A DNA stretch of 64,000 nt from Pseudomonas hygromyciniae (GTDB lineage: Bacteria > Pseudomonadota > Gammaproteobacteria > Pseudomonadales > Pseudomonadaceae), in NCBI RefSeq assembly GCF_016925675.1, contig NZ_CP070506.1, positions 1 to 64,000 on the forward strand, read 5' to 3'. Below, piece after piece: positions 1 through 12,150 of this stretch (within the stretch, counting starts at the first letter, position 1; every line of letters begins with the position of its first letter). Below the pieces are notes generated by a model. It was not told the DNA's origin, searched no databases, and saw only the letters and a list, made by a program, of their open reading frames with translations. The position numbers and the translations under genes were made by a program.

Positions 1-1170
1 ATGCCGACGAAATCCGCCGTGCAGAAAAACGCGGCAGTAAGCGAAGAGCCATCCCGCGACAGCTTCGACCCGATGGCAGGCGCCAGCTCCCAGCAGGCGC
101 CGGTACGTGCCGAACAGCGCACGGTCCAGGTTGAAGGTGCGCTCAAGCACACCAGTTACCTGAACCGCACCTTTACCTTTGAAAACTTCGTCGAAGGTAA
201 ATCCAACCAACTGGCCCGCGCTGCGGCCTGGCAGGTGGCCGACAACCCCAAGCATGGTTACAACCCGCTCTTCCTTTATGGCGGCGTTGGCTTGGGTAAG
301 ACGCACTTGATGCACGCTGTGGGTAACCATCTATTAAAGAAGAACCCGAATGCCAAGGTCGTGTACCTGCACTCGGAGCGCTTCGTGGCCGACATGGTCA
401 AGGCGTTGCAACTCAATGCGATCAACGAATTCAAGCGCTTCTATCGCTCCGTCGATGCGCTGCTGATCGATGACATTCAATTCTTCGCGCGCAAGGAACG
501 TTCCCAGGAAGAGTTTTTCCACACGTTCAACGCCCTGCTTGAAGGTGGCCAGCAGGTCATCCTCACCAGCGACCGTTACCCGAAGGAAATCGAGGGCCTG
601 GAAGAGCGCCTCAAATCGCGCTTCGGTTGGGGCCTGACCGTTGCGGTAGAGCCGCCGGAACTGGAAACCCGGGTCGCGATCCTGATGAAAAAGGCCGACC
701 AGGCGAAAGTCGATCTGCCTCACGACGCTGCATTCTTCATCGCCCAGCGCATTCGCTCCAACGTGCGTGAGCTGGAGGGCGCGCTCAAGCGCGTCATCGC
801 TCACTCGCACTTCATGGGCCGTGATATCACTATCGAGTTGATTCGCGAATCCCTCAAGGACCTGCTGGCGTTGCAAGACAAGCTGGTGAGTGTGGATAAC
901 ATTCAGCGCACCGTGGCCGAGTACTACAAGATCAAGATTTCCGACCTGCTGTCCAAGCGCCGCTCGCGCTCGGTAGCGCGTCCGCGTCAGGTGGCCATGG
1001 CGCTCTCCAAAGAGCTGACCAACCACAGCCTGCCGGAAATCGGCGATGTATTTGGTGGTCGCGACCACACCACGGTCTTGCACGCGTGCCGCAAGATCAA
1101 CGAGCTTAAGGAATCCGACGCGGATATTCGCGAGGACTACAAGAACCTGCTGCGTACACTGACAACTTGA
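1..1170 (+). CDS. dnaA: Chromosomal replication initiator DnaA (5' end missing)
   Basis: DnaA is the AAA+ initiator that binds DnaA boxes at oriC and opens the duplex. The visible 389 residues cover the end of the variable linker (domain II), the AAA+ ATPase domain with Walker [11 protein letters not shown] near residue 93 and Walker [10 protein letters not shown], and the C-terminal DNA-binding domain with the DnaA signature [15 protein letters not shown]. Full-length Pseudomonas DnaA is about 500 residues. The N-terminal DnaB/DiaA-interaction domain is therefore cut off by the window edge, and the ATG at base 1 is an internal codon rather than the true start. dnaN follows after 39 bp in the same direction, as in the standard dnaA-dnaN-recF-gyrB cluster. 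Confidence 0.98.
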   Translation: MPTKSAVQKNAAVSEEPSRDSFDPMAGASSQQAPVRAEQRTVQVEGALKHTSYLNRTFTFENFVEGKSNQLARAAAWQVADNPKHGYNPLFLYGGVGLGKTHLMHAVGNHLLKKNPNAKVVYLHSERFVADMVKALQLNAINEFKRFYRSVDALLIDDIQFFARKERSQEEFFHTFNALLEGGQQVILTSDRYPKEIEGLEERLKSRFGWGLTVAVEPPELETRVAILMKKADQAKVDLPHDAAFFIAQRIRSNVRELEGALKRVIAHSHFMGRDITIELIRESLKDLLALQDKLVSVDNIQRTVAEYYKIKISDLLSKRRSRSVARPRQVAMALSKELTNHSLPEIGDVFGGRDHTTVLHACRKINELKESDADIREDYKNLLRTLTT

Positions 1171-1209
1171 TGAACACCAGCGCAGCTTATTAAGGCAAGG
1201 GACTAGACC

Positions 1210-2313
1210 ATGCATTTCACCATTCAACGCGAAGCCCTGTTGAAACCCCTGCAACTGGTCGCAGGCGTCGTCGAGCGCCGACAGACCTTGCCGGTACTTT
1301 CCAACGTATTGTTGGTTGTCGAAGGCCAGCAGTTGTCGTTGACCGGTACCGACCTGGAAGTCGAACTGGTTGGTCGTGTACAACTGGAAGAACCCGCCGA
1401 GCCCGGTGAGATCACCGTGCCTGCGCGCAAGCTGATGGACATCTGCAAAAGCCTGCCCAACGACGCGCTGATCGATATCAAGGTCGATGAGCAGAAGTTG
1501 GTGGTCAAGGCCGGGCGCAGTCGTTTCACTCTGTCGACCTTGCCGGCCAACGACTTCCCGACTGTGGAAGAAGGCCCGGGTTCGCTGACCTGCAGCCTGG
1601 AACAAAGCCGCCTGCGTCGTTTGATCGAACGCACCAGCTTCGCCATGGCCCAGCAGGACGTGCGTTACTACCTCAACGGCATGCTGCTGGAAGTCTCTGA
1701 AGGCATCATCCGTGCCGTGGCCACTGATGGTCACCGCTTGGCTATGTGCTCGATGAAGGCTGATATCGGCCAGCCGGATCGTCATCAGGTGATCGTGCCG
1801 CGCAAAGGTATCCTGGAGCTCGCGCGTCTGCTCACAGAGCCGGACGGTAACGTCAGCATCGTCCTGGGCCAACATCACATCCGTGCTACCACTGGTGAGT
1901 TCACCTTCACTTCCAAGCTGGTAGACGGCAAGTTCCCGGATTACGAGCGCGTGCTGCCCAAAGGTGGCGACAAACTGGTAATCGGTGATCGTCAGGCCCT
2001 GCGTGAAGCGTTCAGCCGTACCGCGATTCTTTCCAACGAAAAGTACCGGGGTATTCGCCTGCAATTGGCCAACGGCCAGCTGAAAATCCAGGCCAACAAC
2101 CCGGAGCAGGAAGAAGCGGAAGAAGAAGTGGGCGTCGACTACAACGGCGGTTCCCTAGAAATAGGCTTCAACGTGAGCTACCTGCTGGACGTGCTGGGTG
2201 TGATGACCACCGAGCAGGTGCGTCTGATCCTCTCGGACTCCAACAGCAGCGCCCTGGTGCAAGAATCCGATAACGACGACTCGGCTTACGTTGTTATGCC
2301 GATGCGCCTGTAA
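1210..2313 (+). CDS. dnaN: DNA polymerase III beta subunit (sliding clamp)
   Basis: The 367-residue protein is the processivity clamp that dimerises around DNA and tethers Pol III and other partners. Length and sequence match the family throughout: an N-terminal MHFTIQREALLKPLQLVAGVVERRQTLPVLSN-type start and the C-terminal VVMPMRL that ends almost all beta clamps. Three topologically equal clamp domains of about 120 residues fit the length. It lies between dnaA and recF, with 20 bp to recF, so the genes are probably co-transcribed. The Shine-Dalgarno before ATG 1210 is weak (AAGGCAAGG). Confidence 0.98.
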   Translation: MHFTIQREALLKPLQLVAGVVERRQTLPVLSNVLLVVEGQQLSLTGTDLEVELVGRVQLEEPAEPGEITVPARKLMDICKSLPNDALIDIKVDEQKLVVKAGRSRFTLSTLPANDFPTVEEGPGSLTCSLEQSRLRRLIERTSFAMAQQDVRYYLNGMLLEVSEGIIRAVATDGHRLAMCSMKADIGQPDRHQVIVPRKGILELARLLTEPDGNVSIVLGQHHIRATTGEFTFTSKLVDGKFPDYERVLPKGGDKLVIGDRQALREAFSRTAILSNEKYRGIRLQLANGQLKIQANNPEQEEAEEEVGVDYNGGSLEIGFNVSYLLDVLGVMTTEQVRLILSDSNSSALVQESDNDDSAYVVMPMRL

Positions 2314-2333
2314 TCATGTTCAGCAGAAGCTAG

Positions 2334-5859
<3,526 letters not shown>

Positions 5860-5880
5860 TAACGCATTTGCGAAACAAAA

Positions 5881-5912
5881 AAGGCCAACGTTTTTAACGT
5901 TGGCCTTTTTTT
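5881..5912 (+). terminator. Intrinsic terminator after gyrB
   Basis: A perfect 12-bp stem (5881-5892 pairing with 5896-5907) with a 3-nt loop is followed by a run of T to 5912. It is preceded by an A run, so it may work in both directions. It closes the replication gene cluster, and the insertion sequence begins 7 bp later. Confidence 0.92.
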
Positions 5913-5918
5913 ATTGCC

Positions 5919-5946
5919 TGTCCCGTCCTGAATAAGGTTTACACCT
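5919..5946 (+). repeat. Left inverted repeat of the insertion sequence
   Basis: The terminus starts TGTCCCGTCCTGAA and contains AGGTTTACACCT. It matches the reverse complement of 7204-7231 at 24 of 28 positions. The inner block AGGTTTACACCT and the block GTCCTGAA are identical at both ends, as expected for transposase binding. Confidence 0.9.
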
Positions 5947-5971
5947 TCTGACCTATCTTCAGGAGGAACCA

Positions 5972-6373
5972 ATGGATTCGGGCAAAAGGCGGAGCCAGCG
6001 TGACTACACGCTAGCCTTTAAATTATCGGTCGTAGACCAGGTCGAAAAGGGCGAGTTGAGTTATAAAGAGGCTCAACGGCGCTACGGCATTCAGGGCCGG
6101 TCCACGGTACTGGTCTGGCTACGCAAGCATGGCCGGCAGGACTGGAGCCAAGGCGCCTCAATTCGAGAGCCGAGGAGCAGGTCCATGACCGAGCAAACCC
6201 TCCCGCTGACACCCGAGCAGCGGATCAAAGAGCTCGAAGAACAGCTGGCGCTAAGCAATCAGAAGGCGCAATTCTTCGAAGCCGTCGTGAATGTTCTGAA
6301 GAATGACTACGGTGTTTGCGTCGTAAAAAAGCGACTCGGCAAGTCCTCTCGCAAGGGCAAATCCAAGACCTGA
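5972..6373 (+). CDS. IS3-family OrfA (helix-turn-helix protein)
   Basis: The 133-residue product has an N-terminal helix-turn-helix of the IS3 OrfA type (KLSVVDQVEKGELSYKEAQRRYGI, residues about 17-40, then a second helix with VLVWLRKHG) and a leucine-rich coiled segment (RIKELEEQLALSNQKAQFFEAVVNVL, residues about 84-110) that normally mediates multimerisation. A good Shine-Dalgarno AGGAGG stands just before ATG 5972. Its end overlaps orfB by 58 bp in the +1 relation expected for programmed -1 frameshifting, giving the OrfAB transposase. Confidence 0.92.
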   Translation: MDSGKRRSQRDYTLAFKLSVVDQVEKGELSYKEAQRRYGIQGRSTVLVWLRKHGRQDWSQGASIREPRSRSMTEQTLPLTPEQRIKELEEQLALSNQKAQFFEAVVNVLKNDYGVCVVKKRLGKSSRKGKSKT

Positions 6374-7194
6374 GCATCACCAGGGCTTGCCTGTTCATGG
6401 GCATTTCGCGCCAAGCGTATTACCAACGTAATCGAGCTTTTGACGCAAGGACTCGTCAAGATCAAGAGGTCATGGACTTTGTTCTTGAAAAGCGCCGCCG
6501 CCAGCCCAGGATAGGCACGCGCAAGCTGCATTACCTGATGAGCGTCGAAGTTGGCGCGCCAGTGCGGGTCGGTAGAGACCGCCTGTTTAGCATCTTGCGC
6601 AACGCTCGAGAACTGGTGGTGCGCAAACGGGCTTACCACAAAACGACGGACAGCCATCACCGCTTTCGCCGCCATCCGAATTTGCTCAAAGAGGGTCCAG
6701 GACAAATCGTTGCCAGCAGGCCCGAGCATGTCTGGGTCGCAGATATAACCTACCTTCCGACACAGGAAAGCGTCGCCTACGTGAGCCTCGTGACAGACGC
6801 TTACTCGCGCAAGATCGTAGGCCATCATGTGCATGAGAGCTTGCATACCGAGTCGGTGATCAAAGCGATGGAAAAAGCAATTAGCAAACGTCGAAGCAAG
6901 CTGCCACTGATCCATCACTCAGACCGTGGAGCCCAATACTGCTCCGAGCTTTACCAGCGCTTGCACGCTAGCCATAACGTTAGATGCTCAATGACCGACG
7001 GATATGACTGCTACCAGAATGCTCTGGCAGAAAGGATAAACGGGATCTTGAAGACCGAGCTTTTGCTGTGCCGCCCTAAAAACCTGGCGGAAGCAGTGAA
7101 AATGGTGGATGAATCGGTGCTGATCTACAACGGGGAACGGCCACACCTGTCCCTGAAATACAAAACGCCCGATGCGGTGCATCGGGCGTTTTGA
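6316..7194 (+). CDS. IS3-family OrfB transposase (DDE, made by -1 frameshift)
   Basis: This is the catalytic half of the transposase with the rve integrase core. The DDE triad is visible as WVADITYLP, HHSDRGAQYCS and NALAERINGILKTE, with the typical E-to-K/R spacing. The nearest start-like codon is TTG 6316, but expression is more likely by -1 slippage at the heptamer A AAA AAG (6325-6331), which lies in the orfA frame and joins the two frames. The last codons form a 15-bp perfect hairpin (7161-7193) followed by a short T run. There are no internal stops, so the element may still be functional. Confidence 0.92.
   Translation: MRRKKATRQVLSQGQIQDLSITRACLFMGISRQAYYQRNRAFDARTRQDQEVMDFVLEKRRRQPRIGTRKLHYLMSVEVGAPVRVGRDRLFSILRNARELVVRKRAYHKTTDSHHRFRRHPNLLKEGPGQIVASRPEHVWVADITYLPTQESVAYVSLVTDAYSRKIVGHHVHESLHTESVIKAMEKAISKRRSKLPLIHHSDRGAQYCSELYQRLHASHNVRCSMTDGYDCYQNALAERINGILKTELLLCRPKNLAEAVKMVDESVLIYNGERPHLSLKYKTPDAVHRAF
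6325..6331 (+). other. Programmed -1 frameshift slippery heptamer
   Basis: A AAA AAG stands in the zero frame of orfA (codons AAA at 6326 and AAG at 6329). This is the classical X XXY YYZ signal of IS3-family elements, and slippage moves the ribosome into the orfB frame. Confidence 0.85.
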
Positions 7195-7203
7195 GACTGA
7201 AAC

Positions 7204-7231
7204 AGGTGTAAACCTATTTCAGGACTAGACA
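7204..7231 (-). repeat. Right inverted repeat of the insertion sequence
   Basis: Read on the minus strand it starts TGTCTAGTCCTGAA and contains AGGTTTACACCT, the partner of the left end. The flanking GCC at 7232-7234 repeats the GCC before the left end. Confidence 0.9.
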
Positions 7232-7244
7232 GCCCTTTTTTAAA

Positions 7245-7260
7245 TGCTCCACGTGGAACA
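7245..7260. promoter_or_regulatory. parS site (ParB binding), one mismatch
   Basis: TGCTCCACGTGGAACA differs from the perfect parS by one base in the left half. It lies between the right end of the insertion sequence (14 bp away) and the stop codon of the response regulator gene. It is the third parS-like site within 4.5 kb. Confidence 0.82.
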
Positions 7261-7264
7261 TCAG

Positions 7265-7984
7265 CTATGCGGTGGCTGCTGTCACGCTCTCCAAACGATA
7301 GCCATAGCCATAAATGGTCAGCAACTGCCAACCCCGTTCCGGCGTCAGGCCAAGCTTGTTTCGCAGCCGATAAATATGGGTATCCAACGGTCGTGAAGAC
7401 ACCATTTCTTCATGGGTCCAGAACCGTTCATAGAGATATTCCCGTGACAACGGCCGGGCCAGGTTGGCGAACAGGCAGCGTGCCAGGCGGTATTCCCTTT
7501 CGGTCAGGTTGATGGGATCACCGGCGCGGCTGACGGTCAGCTCGGCATCGTCGAACGTCAGGTCGTTGAAAACCAGTACTTCGGAGGCAGCAGATTTCTG
7601 CAGGCCGTGACGACGCAGGACGGCACTGACCCGTGCCTTCAGCTCGTTAGGGCGAAACGGTTTGCTGACATAGTCATCTGCACCGCTGTTCAGGGCTTGG
7701 ACGATATCGCTCTCGGCGTCGCGGCTGGTAAGCATGATTACGGGAGGTGGCGCCTCCATGTGCTCACGGGTCCAACGCAGGATCGAGATACCGCTCAGGT
7801 CCGGCAACTGCCAGTCGAGTACCAGCAAGTCGAAGGTTTCTCGGCGCAGTTGGCGCAGCAAGTCTTCGCCACGCTCGAAGCAATGCAGCGTCCATGGCTG
7901 CTCCGAGGTGCTTGGGATTTGTCGCAGAGTCTGTTCCACCCGCCGCAATTCGGCAGGTTCGTCATCCAGTATCGCGACACGCAT
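7265..7984 (-). CDS. OmpR-family two-component response regulator
   Basis: The 239-residue protein has an N-terminal receiver domain with acidic pocket D7/D8, phosphoacceptor D57 (LLVLDWQLPD) and the conserved lysine in DDYVSKPFRPNE. It also has a C-terminal winged-helix DNA-binding domain of the Trans_reg_C type (LTEREYRLARCLFANLARPLSREYLYERFW, then DTHIYRLRNKLGL and YGYGYRL). Its likely partner is the CHASE2 histidine kinase encoded divergently from 9833. It is transcribed away from the fecR-kinase pair across an 840-bp gap. The stop lies 5 bp from a parS site. Target genes are unknown. Confidence 0.9.
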   Translation of the reverse strand: MRVAILDDEPAELRRVEQTLRQIPSTSEQPWTLHCFERGEDLLRQLRRETFDLLVLDWQLPDLSGISILRWTREHMEAPPPVIMLTSRDAESDIVQALNSGADDYVSKPFRPNELKARVSAVLRRHGLQKSAASEVLVFNDLTFDDAELTVSRAGDPINLTEREYRLARCLFANLARPLSREYLYERFWTHEEMVSSRPLDTHIYRLRNKLGLTPERGWQLLTIYGYGYRLESVTAATA

Positions 7985-8824
7985 GGCAGGGTCCTTTCTT
8001 TTTAAGAGTGTTGCAGCGGTTGAAGAGAGCGTATGGGGTCACCGTCGAATCTGAACAATTATGGTCAGTTTCTCAAGCTCCCTGCATCTCTCGGTACGCT
8101 GATATCAAATAGCCCTAAGGCCGTTAAACATCGCGTACCCAACTGGAAAGATACCGGCTCAAGCCCCTCAGGAAAAGGATCAATGGCAATCAGGTTTTAT
8201 GCGCTGTCGGGACAGGTGAGTCTCGTGCAAAAGGTCAGAGTGTGGGGAAAGATGTTAGTGCTGGTTGCGGCAACAGTTTTTGGCACGGAGATGGTGGATG
8301 CGTGTAGTCCGGCGCAGGCCCCCCTTAACGAAATGTCGGTGTACGCCGAATCCGTAGACGGCCTCGGTTACGCCGCTGGACTCAGGGAAATTGATGCCCC
8401 ACAGGCCTTTCAACACGGTAGCGTGCTTGATCAGGACCAACGGTGGATCTTCTAAATCTGAACAAATGTAGCGCTGTGCCCCTATGCACCACTCTTGTAG
8501 GTAAATTCTCTTTCGCTGAGTGACACATGGAGGGCGTGCGCGGGAAGCGCTCTCGATACACGGACGTATCATCTGTAGTCCGCAGTTCGCTACGGGCTGC
8601 TGTCGGAGGGATGTGAGGGACAGTATTTCTTCGATGTACATCCGGTTCGGCTTCGTCGATCCGGCAGACACAGGGATGTGTCACCTTTTCGAGCGGCTCA
8701 TCCCTGCCACTCCGGCTATCGAGTTCGATGCGTCATCGGGTATCGTAGGCGAGATTCAAGGTCCTGCCGCGGCAAGACGCTTTCTGAATGTGCAGTCTGA
8801 CGGACCTTTAGAACTAGAACCTTG
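7985..8824. other. 840-bp region without a convincing gene
   Basis: The region lies between the divergent response regulator and fecR genes. Open frames exist at 8033-8455 and 8520-8825 on the plus strand. The first could give a short exported peptide from an ATG near 8183, with a hydrophobic run MLVLVAATVFG, but no family is recognisable and no strong ribosome site is seen. The second ends in TGA overlapping the ATG of fecR. Codon use is unlike the neighbours, with mixed GC and no third-position bias obvious by eye. It probably holds the promoters for both divergent units. A short motif AATCTGAACAA occurs near 8048 and again near 8455. Confidence 0.5.
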
Positions 8825-9814
8825 ATGAGCGCCATGACCCTCTTTCCTCGCCGCAATTACCTTTCCTCTCTATTCGGTTCAAGCCTGGCCCTGGCGCTTG
8901 TGATCAACAGCCCACACGTTCTAGCCAAGCCTGCCCCTGTGCGTGCGCCCTATATAGATGACAACCTGATGTGCCGGGCACAGCCGCTGCCGGCAGTCGT
9001 CCAGCACCTGACCGGTGAAGCCTGGAAGCTCGATGCCGAGGGGCGCCCCAGCGTGTTGGAAGAAGGCATGCTGATCGATGAGCGGGAAAGCGTAAAAACC
9101 TCGCCTTCGGCGTTTGTCAGCTTGTTGCTGGGTGACGGCTCGCGGGTTGTCCTGCCCTCCAGCTCCGAGGTGCGTTTGCACTTGGTGGAAGAACAGGCGA
9201 TTCCTCAGGTGATCCTGCAACAAGGGCAAGTGGAAGCCTACGTACTCAAGCGTGCCAGCGACTATGACCGTTTTCAGATCGTGACCCCGGTGGGCGTACT
9301 CGGCGTACGCGGTACGCACTTCCGTGTGCGTAACGATGATCAGCAATCGGTTGTCGAAGTGCTCAACGGCCAGGTGGCCGCCAGCCGCAGCGAGCCGCAA
9401 CCGCAGGGCAAACATCTGAAGAAAAAAACGCAGACGGGCCCGGTAGAAGGCGAATTGAAGGTTGGTGCTCGACAAGGGGTGCTGCTCAAGCCACAGGGCG
9501 AGCTGAAGACGGTCGACTTACTGCCTGCTCCGCGCCTGATGGGCCAGGACGGCCAGAAAGGCGATGCGCCGGTCTGGACATTGTTCCTGCACCCGCAACC
9601 GGGGGCTCAACGCTACCGCGCCCAGGTGGCCACCGATAAAACTTTCATGAACATCAAGCAGGAAAACTTCTCCAGTGAGCCGCGCTTGAGCTTCACTGGA
9701 CTCAAGGCCTCGTTCTATCACGTTCGCGTGTCGGCCTTTGATGACCAGGGACTGGAAGGGGAAACAGGCACTTATGACATCTTCTATTACCCACCTGCCA
9801 CCCGTGTGCAGTAG
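8825..9814 (+). CDS. FecR-domain exported protein
   Basis: The 329-residue protein has a hydrophobic signal segment (SLFGSSLALALVINSPHVLA), so it should be exported. Residues about 95-170 are a FecR domain (VKTSPSAFVSLLLGDGSRVVLPSSSEVRL, then DRFQIVTPVGVLGVRGTHFRV), a fold that in known cases senses or transmits signals in the periplasm. The C-terminal about 80 residues (WTLFLHPQPGAQRYRAQV to YHVRVSAFDDQGLEG) look like a fibronectin-III-like beta domain. The gene lies 18 bp before the CHASE2 kinase, so it is probably an accessory sensor of that kinase. ATG 8825 was chosen over TTG 8822; ATG 8834 is also possible. Confidence 0.85.
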   Translation: MSAMTLFPRRNYLSSLFGSSLALALVINSPHVLAKPAPVRAPYIDDNLMCRAQPLPAVVQHLTGEAWKLDAEGRPSVLEEGMLIDERESVKTSPSAFVSLLLGDGSRVVLPSSSEVRLHLVEEQAIPQVILQQGQVEAYVLKRASDYDRFQIVTPVGVLGVRGTHFRVRNDDQQSVVEVLNGQVAASRSEPQPQGKHLKKKTQTGPVEGELKVGARQGVLLKPQGELKTVDLLPAPRLMGQDGQKGDAPVWTLFLHPQPGAQRYRAQVATDKTFMNIKQENFSSEPRLSFTGLKASFYHVRVSAFDDQGLEGETGTYDIFYYPPATRVQ

Positions 9815-9832
9815 CACCGCGGCGTTTGGACG

Positions 9833-12136
9833 ATGAAGTGGTGGCGCCGCGCTGAACAGCGTCAGCCGAGCCAGGCCCAGCGCCTGTTCAATGGGCTGGT
9901 CAGGGAATGGCTGTTGATCAGTCTGCTGTTGCTGCCGATGACGGCCTTGCTGTCCCTGAGCCCTGGCCTGTCCCTGAATAACCTGTTGTACGACAGCTTG
10001 CGGCGCATGGCGCCGTTGCCGGTGGACCCGCGCATTCTGTTGGTGAGCATTGATGACATGAGTCTCAGGGAGCTTGGCCAATGGCCCTGGTCGCGGCGCT
10101 TGCATGCCGACCTGATCGACCAGTTGAGTGCCGCCAAACCTGCCGGGATCCTGCTTGATGTAATCTTCAGCGAACCGGCGCGCGAGCCGGCCAATGATCA
10201 GCGCCTGGCCCAGGCGATCTGCAATGCCGGCAATGTGCTCCTGCCGTTGATTCGCGAAGGCACACCGCGCCTGGGGCAACCCCTCACGCAAATTCTCCCC
10301 GTGCTGCCACTGCGCGATTGTGCCAGGGCAGTTGGCCATATCAACGTGGAAGCCGACAGCGACGGTATTGTGCGCAGCCTCTACCTGCGTGAAGGACCAC
10401 CGGGGCAATTGGTCCCGCAGTTGGCGTGGCTGGCCTTCGAGCTGATCGGGCAACACGCCGATATGCCAGGGCTTTCAGCGTCTTTTGAAGCAACCGATTG
10501 GCAACGGGACAATGCCATCCGCATTCCGTTTATCGCCGCCGATAATGGCTTTCCCAGCGTGCCCTATGTCAGCGTTCTGCGCGGTGAAGTCCCCGCCCAA
10601 TTGTTACGTGATCGGATCATCCTGGTGGGAGCCACCGCGCCGGGCATGGGCGATCGCTATGTGACGCCGCTTTCGGCCAGCGTCGGTACCACCCCGGGTG
10701 TCGAGATCCAGGCCAATATCCTCAACGGCCTGCTGCAAGGGCGCAGCATTACAGTGTTGCCTGGCTGGCTGGCCACGCTGCTGTCTACCTCGCTGGTGGC
10801 ATTGCTGCTGGGCCTGCTGCTGTTGCGCCCGCGTTATGCGCTATGGCTGAGCCTGGGTTGTATGGTGGGTGCCCTCCTCGCTTCCTGGGGCTTGTTGCGG
10901 CTGGGGCTCTGGTGGTCGCCAGCAGCCACATTGATCGGCATGTTGCTCGGCTACCTGATCTGGAACTGGCGGCGCCTGAGCGTAATCCTGGCCTATTTCG
11001 GCTGGGAGTTGGCGCGCCTCGACAGTGAACCCAAGGTGCTGCCGGAACGCCGTCGTGCCGCCGTCAGCAAGGGCGACGTATTGCAGGGCCGTATCGTGGC
11101 CTTGGAGCAAGCGGTCAGCCGTACCCGCGACACCCGGCGTTTTATGGCCGACGGCCTGGAGTGCCTGCCGGTCGCTACGCTGATTACCGATCCCACGGGC
11201 GAGATCCTGCTGGCCAATCGCATTGCCCGGGATGTGTTTGGCAACGAGCTGATTACCGAGAACTTGCTGCAGCAACTCAAGGCATTGGGCTACCCGCCCT
11301 TGCAAGGCGGGGTGAGCACGCCGCTGTCAGCCCTGGAAATCGTCGAGTTCCGCGACACCCAGCAACGCAGCCTGCGCCTGGAGTTGGCACCGTTGTTACC
11401 GGTCGACGGTGATGTGGCGTTGGGTTGGCTGCTGAGCCTGACTGACCTGAGTATCGAACGTGACGCCCAGCAGCAGCGAGAAACCCTGCTGCGGTTTCTC
11501 TCCCATGATCTGCGGGCGCCCCACTCGGCCATTCTGGCGTTGCTGGATGTGCAACGGTATGAGGCTTCGGACGTCTGGCAGGTATTTACCCAGATCGAAC
11601 AGCAAGTGCGGCGGGCACTGAGTTTGACTGAGTCGTTCGTTCAATTGGCCAAGGCCGAGTCCGACGGCTACCAGTTTGAGCCCAGCCTGTTTGCCATGCT
11701 GGTGCTCGATGCGTTTGACCAGGTAGCGCTGCTGGCCCAATTGAAAAAGATCCAATTGGTCCACGACCTGGACGAGGCGGGTGAGGACATGGTCCTGGCA
11801 GATCAATCACTGCTGACCCGCGCCTTGTTCAACCTGATGGAGAATGCAATCAAGTACAGCCCATCCGGCACCACAGTTACAGTGCGTCTCGAACGTAACG
11901 GTCAATGGTTGGCCTGTCATATTCAGGACCAGGGCCCCGGCATCGCAGCCCAGGAGCTGCCTGAACTGTTCAACCAATACCGACGTTTTTCTTCTTCCCA
12001 AGGCAGCGAAGGCCTTGGGCTGGGCCTGACCATGGTCAAGGCGGTGATGGACCGCCATGGGGGGCGGATCGAGTGCGCGAGTGTGGTCGGGCAAGGCACG
12101 GTTTTCAGCCTGCAGTTGCCGATGTGGGAAGAGTAA
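9833..12136 (+). CDS. CHASE2-domain sensor histidine kinase
   Basis: This 767-residue membrane kinase starts with one transmembrane helix (about residues 24-45), followed by an extracytoplasmic CHASE2 domain (YDSLRRMAPLPVDPRILLVSIDD to GVEIQANILNGLL). Three closely spaced transmembrane helices follow (about residues 305-385), then a PAS-like segment (LPVATLITDPTGEILLANRIA). The kinase core has H558 in the H-box (LSHDLRAPHS), the N-box NLMENAIKYSP, and the G boxes DQGPGIA and GLGLGLTMV. It phosphorylates, most likely, the OmpR-type regulator encoded at 7265-7984. The stimulus is not known. A hairpin terminator follows the stop codon. Confidence 0.92.
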   Translation: MKWWRRAEQRQPSQAQRLFNGLVREWLLISLLLLPMTALLSLSPGLSLNNLLYDSLRRMAPLPVDPRILLVSIDDMSLRELGQWPWSRRLHADLIDQLSAAKPAGILLDVIFSEPAREPANDQRLAQAICNAGNVLLPLIREGTPRLGQPLTQILPVLPLRDCARAVGHINVEADSDGIVRSLYLREGPPGQLVPQLAWLAFELIGQHADMPGLSASFEATDWQRDNAIRIPFIAADNGFPSVPYVSVLRGEVPAQLLRDRIILVGATAPGMGDRYVTPLSASVGTTPGVEIQANILNGLLQGRSITVLPGWLATLLSTSLVALLLGLLLLRPRYALWLSLGCMVGALLASWGLLRLGLWWSPAATLIGMLLGYLIWNWRRLSVILAYFGWELARLDSEPKVLPERRRAAVSKGDVLQGRIVALEQAVSRTRDTRRFMADGLECLPVATLITDPTGEILLANRIARDVFGNELITENLLQQLKALGYPPLQGGVSTPLSALEIVEFRDTQQRSLRLELAPLLPVDGDVALGWLLSLTDLSIERDAQQQRETLLRFLSHDLRAPHSAILALLDVQRYEASDVWQVFTQIEQQVRRALSLTESFVQLAKAESDGYQFEPSLFAMLVLDAFDQVALLAQLKKIQLVHDLDEAGEDMVLADQSLLTRALFNLMENAIKYSPSGTTVTVRLERNGQWLACHIQDQGPGIAAQELPELFNQYRRFSSSQGSEGLGLGLTMVKAVMDRHGGRIECASVVGQGTVFSLQLPMWEE

Positions 12137-12150
12137 ATCGCTGTGCATAA

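Larger units (their letters stand above)
5919..7231 (+). mobile_element. IS3-family insertion sequence, 1313 bp, apparently intact
   Basis: The element is bounded by imperfect inverted repeats of 28 bp (5919-5946 and 7204-7231, 24 of 28 matching, both starting TGTC). It is flanked by a 3-bp direct repeat GCC (5916-5918 and 7232-7234), which fits an IS3-type target duplication. It holds two overlapping frames with a slippery heptamer and an intact DDE triad, so it looks recent and potentially active. The subgroup (for example IS150 or IS3) cannot be fixed without a comparison to ISfinder. It sits between the gyrB terminator and a parS site and breaks no recognisable gene. Confidence 0.93.

Noticed and set aside
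1..1170. Chromosomal origin oriC in the window
   Set aside because: In Pseudomonas the origin lies upstream of dnaA. The window starts inside dnaA, and no cluster of DnaA boxes with an unwinding element is seen here.
334..2064. 576-codon open frame antisense to dnaA and dnaN
   Set aside because: It spans two convincing genes on the other strand and has no family resemblance.
8382..8684. 100-codon frame on the minus strand in the 840-bp gap
   Set aside because: There is no ribosome site, no family, and composition is like random sequence, so it was not called as a gene.
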